Shown: positions 58,475-64,000 of the stretch, piece by piece
How positions within the stretch are numbered: the first letter of the stretch is position 1
How the letters are laid out: each line of letters opens with the position of its first letter
Source of the DNA: Thalassobius sp034670005
GTDB lineage: Bacteria; Pseudomonadota; Alphaproteobacteria; Rhodobacterales; Rhodobacteraceae
Length of the DNA: 64,000 nt
Direction: 5' to 3'
Assembly: GCF_034670005.1 (NCBI RefSeq)
Contig: NZ_JAXMOH010000003.1
Location: 124,001-188,000, forward strand
Notes under the pieces: generated by a model
The model's database searches: none
Seen by the model: only the letters and a program-made list of their open reading frames with translations
Told to the model about the DNA's origin: nothing
Position numbers and translations under genes: made by a program

Positions 58475-60052
58475 ATGGCAAGAATTGCGTTCATCCTTCT
58501 GTGCCACAAGGACCCCGAGGCCATCATTTCTCAGGCGGAACGCCTGACGGCGGCAGGCGATTACATGTCGATTCATTTCGATGCCCGTGCCAAGACGGAC
58601 CATTTCCGGCAGATCAGGGCGGCATTGAAGGATAATCCCAATGTAACCTTCGCCAAAAAACGAATTAAATGTGGCTGGGGTGAATGGAGCCTGGTGCAGG
58701 CTTCGCTGAACGCGGTTGAATCGGCGCTAGAGGCGTTTCCACGGGCGACGCATTTCTACATGCTTTCGGGCGATTGCATGGCGATCAAATCGGCCCAGTA
58801 TTCGCATGACTTCCTCGACGACAATGATCGCGATTTCATCGAAAGCTTCGACTTTTTCGAAAGCGACTGGATCAAGACCGGGATGAAGGAAGACCGGTTG
58901 GTCTATCGTCACTATTTCAATGAGCGGACTCAACCCAAACGCTATTACTGGGCCTATAACCTGCAGAAAAAGCTGGGGATGGAGCGGGAGATTCCGCACG
59001 ACATTCAGGTCCAGATCGGCAGCCAGTGGTGGTGCCTGCGCCGCCGCACCATCGAATGGATCTTGGATTTCAGCAAGACTCGGAAGGATGTAATGCGGTT
59101 CTTCCGCACCACCTGGATTCCCGACGAAACCTTTTTTCAGACTCTGGTGCGCCATCTGGTCCCGGAAGAAGAGATCGAATCCCGCACCCTGACCTTCCTG
59201 ATGTTTTCCGATTACGGGATGCCGGTGACGTTTTATAACGATCACTTTGACCTGCTGGTCAGCCAGGATTTCCTGTTCGCCCGCAAGATCAGCCCCGAGG
59301 CACGCGAATTGAAGGCGCGACTCGGGGCGCTATATGCCGCCGAAGGGGTGCAGTTCAAAATCTCCAACGAAGGCCGCAGCCTGTTCAAGTTCCTCACCGG
59401 ACGCGGTCGGATCGGTCGCCGCTTCGGCATGCGGTTCTGGGAAAGCGAAAGCACGCTGGGCCGTGAGCGCGAGTTGTTGATCGTGATCTGCAAAAAATGG
59501 CATGTCGCTAAACGGTTGCTGGAACAGATCCGCCGGGTCACCAACATCCCCGCGATCGAATACCTGTTCAACGAAGAATCGACGCCGCTGCCCGATCTCG
59601 GCGGAATTCAGAAAACCATTCCCAAGCGTCATCGCCACCGTCGCGCCTTGATGCGGATGCTGTTCGACTATTTCGCCACCGACCGGTTGATCATCTGCCT
59701 CGATCCCGGGGCGCTGGACTTGTTGCAGGATTTCTGCGGCGACCGGTCGACCACAAGGCTGCTTGAGGTTGATGTGGATTTCACCAACGATTACCTGATC
59801 GGCCATGCCATGCGGATCGGTTTGGCCGGGGAACAGACCCCACAGGAAACGTTGGAACGGTTGCTGCCTACGATCCGCCATGACCTGTCCTTCGAGGGGG
59901 ACCGGATCAGGGACGCCAATTTCGACAACCATAACCGCATCCGCGAATCCGGAAACCTTGAAGAAAACATCGCTGCGGTCGCGCAGTTTCTTGCTATTTC
60001 CGAAGACAAAGCGCAAGAAATCGTCGGAATCGATTATTTGTATTCAGACTGA
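58475..60052 (+). CDS. GT14-like beta-1,6-N-acetylglucosaminyltransferase with unknown C-terminal domain
   Basis: A 525-residue protein. The N-terminal ~290 residues match the GT14 Branch family (core-2/I-branching enzyme and xylosyltransferase fold): MARIAFILLCHKDPE at the start, FYMLSGDCMAIKS near 95 and QWWCLRRRTIEWILDF near 187, then WIPDETFFQTLV with the catalytic glutamate. The C-terminal ~225 residues belong to no domain I can name with certainty (probably DUF5927/5928 of Rhodobacteraceae) and contain LLIVICKKWHVAKRLL and DRLIICLDPGALDLL. The upstream region is AT-rich. It pairs divergently with the sulfotransferase and is followed by a HIT gene after eight bases. Confidence 0.83.
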   Translation: MARIAFILLCHKDPEAIISQAERLTAAGDYMSIHFDARAKTDHFRQIRAALKDNPNVTFAKKRIKCGWGEWSLVQASLNAVESALEAFPRATHFYMLSGDCMAIKSAQYSHDFLDDNDRDFIESFDFFESDWIKTGMKEDRLVYRHYFNERTQPKRYYWAYNLQKKLGMEREIPHDIQVQIGSQWWCLRRRTIEWILDFSKTRKDVMRFFRTTWIPDETFFQTLVRHLVPEEEIESRTLTFLMFSDYGMPVTFYNDHFDLLVSQDFLFARKISPEARELKARLGALYAAEGVQFKISNEGRSLFKFLTGRGRIGRRFGMRFWESESTLGRERELLIVICKKWHVAKRLLEQIRRVTNIPAIEYLFNEESTPLPDLGGIQKTIPKRHRHRRALMRMLFDYFATDRLIICLDPGALDLLQDFCGDRSTTRLLEVDVDFTNDYLIGHAMRIGLAGEQTPQETLERLLPTIRHDLSFEGDRIRDANFDNHNRIRESGNLEENIAAVAQFLAISEDKAQEIVGIDYLYSD

Positions 60053-60060
60053 GATGGCCG

Positions 60061-60444
60061 ATGACTTACAGCTATGACGATCAAAATATCTTCGCCAAGA
60101 TTTTGCGCGGCGAAATCCCGAACAAGACGGTGCTGGAAACAAAACATGCACTGGCCTTTCATGACATCCAACCGCAGGCCCCGGTGCATGTCCTGGTGAT
60201 CCCGAAAGGACCTTATGTCTGTTACGATCATTTTGCTCTGCATGCGACGCCCGATGAAATCGTCGATTTCACCCGCGCGGTGGGCGAGGTCTGCAAACTG
60301 GTCGGGGTTCAGGCGGGGGACAATGGCGACGGGTTTCGGCTGATTTCGAATTCGGGCGACAATGGCGTACAGGAGGTCCCGCATCTGCATGTGCATGTAT
60401 TGGGCGGGCGCAGGCTGGGTCGGATGCTGCAAAAAGTAGGATAA
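60061..60444 (+). CDS. HIT-family nucleotide-binding protein
   Basis: A 127-residue histidine-triad protein of the Hint/PKCI-like branch, typically a nucleoside phosphoramidase or adenylate hydrolase. NIFAKILRGEIPNKTV starts the family pattern; the triad HLHVHVLGG is near 109-117 with the catalytic histidine in the middle. The natural substrate is not known for most bacterial members. It begins eight bases after the GT14-like gene and is probably co-transcribed. Convergent with polA; a repeated element lies between. Confidence 0.92.
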   Translation: MTYSYDDQNIFAKILRGEIPNKTVLETKHALAFHDIQPQAPVHVLVIPKGPYVCYDHFALHATPDEIVDFTRAVGEVCKLVGVQAGDNGDGFRLISNSGDNGVQEVPHLHVHVLGGRRLGRMLQKVG

Positions 60445-60512
60445 GCCCGAATTGAGCAGTAGCTTCGCCTCCGGGATATCCCTGAACCGAAGACCTGCAA
60501 GAGAAACTTTGG

Positions 60513-60540
60513 TTTCTTCTTGGTGCAAATACTCCCGCGC
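60513..60540 (-). repeat. Repeated 3' intergenic element, copy 6
   Basis: Minus strand: GCGCGGGAGTATTTGCACC followed by AAGAAGAAA, 76 bases after the polA stop and in polA's orientation. A GCGCGGAGCGCG hairpin lies next to it. Confidence 0.6.
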
Positions 60541-60615
60541 GGAGCGCGAATCCCGAAGGAATTTGGCGCAGGCAAATTCGTGAGATATAGGACGCGCGCC
60601 CTGGCGCGCCCCATT

Positions 60616-63417
60616 TCAGTGCGCTTCGGCCCAGTTGGTGCCCTGCCCGGCATCAACGGTCAACGGCAGTGATAGATGAACCGCTGGCGCGGCGGCTGTT
60701 TCCATCACTTCACGGGCGCGGGCGATGACATCTTCGGCGCGATCCGCGTCCACCTCGAACAGCAATTCGTCATGCACCTGCAGCAGCATCTTTGCGGGCA
60801 GGTCGGTGATCGCAGCAGGCATGCGGATCATCGCGCGGCGGATCACATCCGCGGCGGTGCCCTGAATTGGCGCGTTGATCGCGGCGCGCTGGGCAAAACC
60901 CGCGCGCGGTCCTTTGGCGTTGATTTCCGGCGTGTTGATCTTGCGTCCGAACAGGGTCTGGACGAAGCCATGTTCTTTGGCAAAAGCCTTGGTTTCGTCC
61001 ATATAGGTTCGGATGCCCGGAAACCGTTCGAAGTAGCGATTGATGAAGGCCTGCGCCTCGGCGCGCGGGATACGCAGGTTTCGGGCGAGACCGAATCCGG
61101 AAATGCCATAAATCACACCGAAATTGATCGCTTTGGCGCGGCGGCGGATTTCCGGGGTCATGTCTTCCATTGGCACGTCGAACATTTCCGATGCGGTCAT
61201 CGCGTGAATGTCCAGGCCGTCCTTGAACGCTTGTTTCAGCGCGTCGATTCCGGCGATTTCGGCCAGGATGCGCAGCTCGATCTGGCTGTAATCAAGGGAA
61301 AGAAGCACCTTACCCTCATCGGCGACAAAGGCCTCGCGGATGCGGCGGCCTTCTTCAGAGCGAACGGGAATATTCTGCAAATTCGGATCAGACGAAGAAA
61401 AGCGCCCGGTATTTGCCCCGGTTTGCAGGTAGGATGTATGCACCCGCCCGGTGTCGGGGTGGATATGATCTTGCAAGGCGTCTGTGTAGGTCGATTTCAG
61501 CTTTTGCAGCTGGCGGTAATCCAGCACCCGAGCGGCGAAATCATGTTCGGTGGCCAGATCTTCCAGCACGTCCGCCGGCGTCGACCATTGACCGCTCTTG
61601 GTCTTCTTGCCGCCCTCAAGCCCCATTTCTTCAAACAGGATCGCGCCAACCTGTGCGGGGGATTGCACGTTGAAATCGTGACCGGCCAACTCATAAAGCT
61701 CGGCCTCGAACCCGGCCATTTTCTGGGCGAAAGCGTTCGACATCCGTGACAGGGTATCGCGGTCGACCTTGATACCGTTCATTTCCATTTCCGCCAGCAC
61801 CGGCACCAGAGGCCGTTCCAGCGTCTCATAGACGGTGGTGACGTGGGTCTGGTGCAGTTGCGGTTTGAACAACTGCCACAGGCGCAGGGTGATATCGGCG
61901 TCCTCGGCGGCATATTTCACCGCGTCGTCAACCGGCACCCTGTCAAAGGTGATCTGGCTTTTGCCACTGCCAAGCAGCGACTTAATAGGGATTGGTGTGT
62001 GACCCAGATAGCGTTCCGACAGCGTGTCCATCCCGTGCCCATGCAGCCCGGCATTCATCGCATAAGACATTAGCATCGTGTCATCGATCGGGCCGATATT
62101 CACACCGTTGCGGGCGAAAATCTTGGCGTCGTATTTCATGTTCTGACCGATCTTCAGAATACTCTCATCCTCGAAGACGGGTTTTAGCAGCTGCAACGCT
62201 TCGTCCAGACCCAACTGCCCCTCGGCCAGCTCATCCGACCCAAACAGGTCATCTGATCCGTCCTTGTGGGTCAGCGGAATATAGCAGGCCTGCCCGGGTT
62301 CGATACATAGCGAGATTCCGACCAGATCGGCGCGCATTTCGTCAAGCCCGGTGGTTTCGGTATCAACCGCCACATAACCGCGTTCGCGCGCTTGGGCGAT
62401 CCATTTCGCCAATGCGCCAGCGTCGCGCACACATTCATAGTCATCCGGTTTGAAAGGCAGTTCTTCGGGCGTATCGGCCTTGCCCGGTTCGGCGCCGTGC
62501 GGATCGGTGTCGACGATTGCAGGCGGTTCGATGTTCAGTTGATTCGCGATCCGCTTGGTCAGGGTGCGAAATTCCATCTCGGCCAGAAAATGCAGCAGCT
62601 TTTCGGGGTCGGGATCGCGCGCCTCCAGATCGTCGAGGCTGAAGCCCAGATCCATGTGGCAATCAAGCTGCACCAGCTTTTTCGACAGCTCGATCTGGTC
62701 GCGCTTTTCGATCAGGGTCTGGCGCCGCTTGGGTTGCTTGATTTCTCCGGCCCGGTCCAGCAGATCCTCAAGCGATCCATATTCGTTGATCAGCAAAGCG
62801 GCGGTTTTTATCCCGATCCCCGGCGCGCCGGGCACATTGTCGACGCTGTCACCGGCCAGCGCCTGCACGTCGACCACCCGTTCCGGGCCGACGCCGAACT
62901 TTTCCATCACGCCCTCGCGGTCGATCAGCTTGTTTTTCATTGGGTCGAGCATTTCGACACCGTCGCCGACCAGTTGCATCAGGTCCTTGTCGGAACTTAC
63001 GATGGTCACCCGGCCACCGGCGTCGCGCGCCTGATGTGCCAGCGTTGCGATGATATCGTCGGCCTCGAATCCTTCGATTTCCTCGCAGGCGATGTTGAAG
63101 GCGCGGGTCGCTTCACGGGTCAGCGGGAATTGCGGTACCAGATCTTCGGGTGCAGGCGGGCGATGCGCCTTGTACTGATCGTAGAGGTCATTGCGGAAGC
63201 TTTTACCGGAATGGTCGAAAATCACTGCGACATGGGTCGGAGCATCCGGCCCATGATTGCCGTCGACATAGCGCTGCAGCATGTTGCAAAACCCCGCGAC
63301 CGCCCCGATTGGCAACCCATCGGATTTGCGCGTCAGCGGTGGCAGCGCGTGATAGGCGCGGAAGATGAAGGCCGATCCGTCGATCAGGTGCAGGTGGCAA
63401 CCCTTGCCGAATGTCAT
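60616..63417 (-). CDS. polA: DNA polymerase I
   Basis: A 933-residue replication and repair polymerase. Three domains are visible in order: the 5'-3' exonuclease (about 1-295, LIDGSAFIFRAYHALPP at the start), the 3'-5' proofreading exonuclease (about 330-515, VAVDTETTGLDEM with catalytic acidic residues) and the polymerase (about 540-933). The last has LSLDYSQIELRILAEIAG (motif A), AINFGVIYGISGFGLARN (O helix) and LQVHDELLFEV (motif C). Both exonucleases appear intact. The start at 63417 is the family N-terminus. A zinc-finger protein gene precedes it on the same strand, with a repeat copy between. Confidence 0.98.
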   Translation of the reverse strand: MTFGKGCHLHLIDGSAFIFRAYHALPPLTRKSDGLPIGAVAGFCNMLQRYVDGNHGPDAPTHVAVIFDHSGKSFRNDLYDQYKAHRPPAPEDLVPQFPLTREATRAFNIACEEIEGFEADDIIATLAHQARDAGGRVTIVSSDKDLMQLVGDGVEMLDPMKNKLIDREGVMEKFGVGPERVVDVQALAGDSVDNVPGAPGIGIKTAALLINEYGSLEDLLDRAGEIKQPKRRQTLIEKRDQIELSKKLVQLDCHMDLGFSLDDLEARDPDPEKLLHFLAEMEFRTLTKRIANQLNIEPPAIVDTDPHGAEPGKADTPEELPFKPDDYECVRDAGALAKWIAQARERGYVAVDTETTGLDEMRADLVGISLCIEPGQACYIPLTHKDGSDDLFGSDELAEGQLGLDEALQLLKPVFEDESILKIGQNMKYDAKIFARNGVNIGPIDDTMLMSYAMNAGLHGHGMDTLSERYLGHTPIPIKSLLGSGKSQITFDRVPVDDAVKYAAEDADITLRLWQLFKPQLHQTHVTTVYETLERPLVPVLAEMEMNGIKVDRDTLSRMSNAFAQKMAGFEAELYELAGHDFNVQSPAQVGAILFEEMGLEGGKKTKSGQWSTPADVLEDLATEHDFAARVLDYRQLQKLKSTYTDALQDHIHPDTGRVHTSYLQTGANTGRFSSSDPNLQNIPVRSEEGRRIREAFVADEGKVLLSLDYSQIELRILAEIAGIDALKQAFKDGLDIHAMTASEMFDVPMEDMTPEIRRRAKAINFGVIYGISGFGLARNLRIPRAEAQAFINRYFERFPGIRTYMDETKAFAKEHGFVQTLFGRKINTPEINAKGPRAGFAQRAAINAPIQGTAADVIRRAMIRMPAAITDLPAKMLLQVHDELLFEVDADRAEDVIARAREVMETAAAPAVHLSLPLTVDAGQGTNWAEAH

Positions 63418-63501
63418 GCTGTTTCTCCCATGGTCCGATCACGCACGGTCTTTCATGCCACGCGGAAACCCGCACGGCCAGACCGCCGGTCGTCAATTGC
63501 A

Positions 63502-63530
63502 TTTCATCTTGCTAAAAATACTCAAATCGG
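63502..63530 (-). repeat. Repeated 3' intergenic element, copy 7
   Basis: Minus strand: CCGATTTGAGTATTTTTAGC followed by AAGATGAAAT, 30 bases after the zinc-finger gene's stop and in its orientation, preceded by a GCGGGCGACAACCGCCCG hairpin. The GAGTATTTTT and CAAGATGAAA blocks match copy 1. Confidence 0.68.
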
Positions 63531-63559
63531 GCGGTTGTCGCCCGCAGAAACCGGCTGGG

Positions 63560-63745
63560 TCAGCCCGCCTGATCCGCCTTCGACCCCTTCAGAACGTATT
63601 TCGCGTCGCAATAGGGGCATTCGATGAAACCGTCTTCTTCCGGGATATGCAGCCAGACCCGTGGGTGTCCAAGGGCGCCTTCGCCACCGTCACAGGCAAT
63701 CTTGGAGCTCTCGACAATTTTGGTTTCGGGCGCTTGAGTCGTCAT
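63560..63745 (-). CDS. zf-CHCC (NDUFS6-like) zinc-finger protein
   Basis: A 61-residue protein with the zf-CHCC pattern: IACDGGEGALGHPRVWLHI, then FIECPYCDAKYVL. One cysteine, one histidine and the paired cysteines ECPYC would bind zinc. The mitochondrial relative, NDUFS6, is an accessory subunit of respiratory complex I; a free-standing role in the bacterium is inferred. It is divergent from the ABC transporter gene at the window's edge. Confidence 0.88.
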   Translation of the reverse strand: MTTQAPETKIVESSKIACDGGEGALGHPRVWLHIPEEDGFIECPYCDAKYVLKGSKADQAG

Positions 63746-63787
63746 CTGGGACGTTTCCTTTTGGCTGCAAAAGAACTAGGTGCTGTT

Positions 63788-64000
63788 ATGAGCGATCATA
63801 AAGCTAGGGGCAAGTGGGCCATGGGCGGGAATGCCATTGAAATCCGGGGACTGCGCAAGACCTATCGCGGGTCCAAGGGGCAGCCAGAAAAGCAGGCGCT
63901 GAAGGGAATCGATCTGGATATCCCTCAGGGGGCCGTCTTTGGGCTGCTGGGACCGAATGGGGCGGGAAAATCGACACTGATCAATATTCTCGCCGGGTTG
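63788..64000 (+). CDS. ABC transporter ATP-binding protein (5' part only)
   Basis: The first 71 codons of a gene that runs off the window. ALKGIDLDIPQGAVFGLLGPNGAGKSTLINILAG contains the Walker A motif GPNGAGKST, typical of ABC ATPases of the drug/lipid-exporter (CcmA-like, NatA/DrrA) type. An internal ATG at 63821 is an alternative start. The remainder, including Walker B and any membrane partner, is not visible. It is divergent from the zinc-finger gene. Confidence 0.88.
   Translation, partial: MSDHKARGKWAMGGNAIEIRGLRKTYRGSKGQPEKQALKGIDLDIPQGAVFGLLGPNGAGKSTLINILAGL

Noticed and set aside
1..64000. tRNA, rRNA and tmRNA genes, insertion sequences, integrase or att sites
   Set aside because: I looked for tRNA T-loop patterns, transposase or integrase motifs and terminal inverted repeats in the gaps and found none that hold up; absence by eye is not proof.

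Overview
The window looks like chromosomal DNA of an alphaproteobacterium of the Roseobacter group (Rhodobacteraceae). This rests on established family knowledge: a BamF (DUF3035) lipoprotein beside lspA and an M16 peptidase pair, an SDHAF4-like DUF1674 protein beside rsmB, a bacterial ALDH16, a PuuE-UraD fusion, a DUF442-SQR fusion, and membrane-anchored RTX-repeat proteins. The DNA is GC-rich with strong third-position bias, which creates many long antisense reading frames over real genes. I saw no rRNA, tRNA, CRISPR array, insertion sequence, integrase or phage gene.

Layout. 1-5.9 kb: RarD-like permease, SnoaL-like protein, RluA-type pseudouridine synthase, an unusual RIO-like kinase, an aldehyde dehydrogenase and a divergent 1-Cys peroxiredoxin. 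5.9-7.6 kb: a less GC-rich glycosyltransferase/FkbM methyltransferase pair. 7.7-12.4 kb: pnp and rpsO, separated by a periplasmic helical protein with an FNR-type box upstream and by a divergent DUF2239/GIY-YIG pair sharing an operator-like sequence. 12.5-15.8 kb: two RTX-repeat proteins with N-terminal membrane segments flanking DUF1643 and DUF5665 genes. 15.8-24.6 kb: a long leftward run rsmB - heparinase - purH - lspA - bamF - M16 catalytic - M16 non-catalytic, covering ribosome maturation, purine synthesis and envelope biogenesis. 24.6-30 kb: SDHAF4, a membrane protein, a small secreted protein, dapB, then rbfA - phosphodiester glycosidase-like - truB, and smpB. 30-36.4 kb: sulfurtransferase, aromatic/aspartate aminotransferase, an N-terminally short DgoK-like protein, deoC and ALDH16. 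36.4-41.1 kb: a purine/urate breakdown cluster (uraH divergent from puuE-uraD, ureidoglycine aminohydrolase, allA and an NCS2 permease).

41.2-45.2 kb: a sulfide-oxidation module (DUF2892 protein, DUF442-SQR fusion, SulP carrier) with BigR/SqrR-like boxes upstream. 45.3-56 kb: dapA, lytic transglycosylase, DMT permease, MnmD with a divergent MnmC-type oxidoreductase, a mesaconyl-CoA-hydratase-like protein, VOC protein, FMN reductase, OmpA lipoprotein, AraC-Ogt DNA-repair fusion, serine hydrolase and endonuclease III. 56-64 kb: sugar kinase, a divergent sulfotransferase/GT14 glycosyltransferase pair, HIT protein, polA, a zinc-finger protein and the start of an ABC ATPase that runs off the edge.

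The most interesting items are: a short repeated element found seven times between genes, six of them just downstream of a gene and in that gene's orientation; the sulfide module with a perfect ATTC-N8-GAAT box; the DUF2239 protein, which looks like a ribbon-helix-helix regulator of its own divergent promoter; a kinase fused to what looks like a degenerate ANL-ligase C-terminal subdomain; the paired membrane-anchored RTX proteins; and the sulfotransferase/GT14 pair. Functions come from reading the translations and recalling family motifs; no database search was run.
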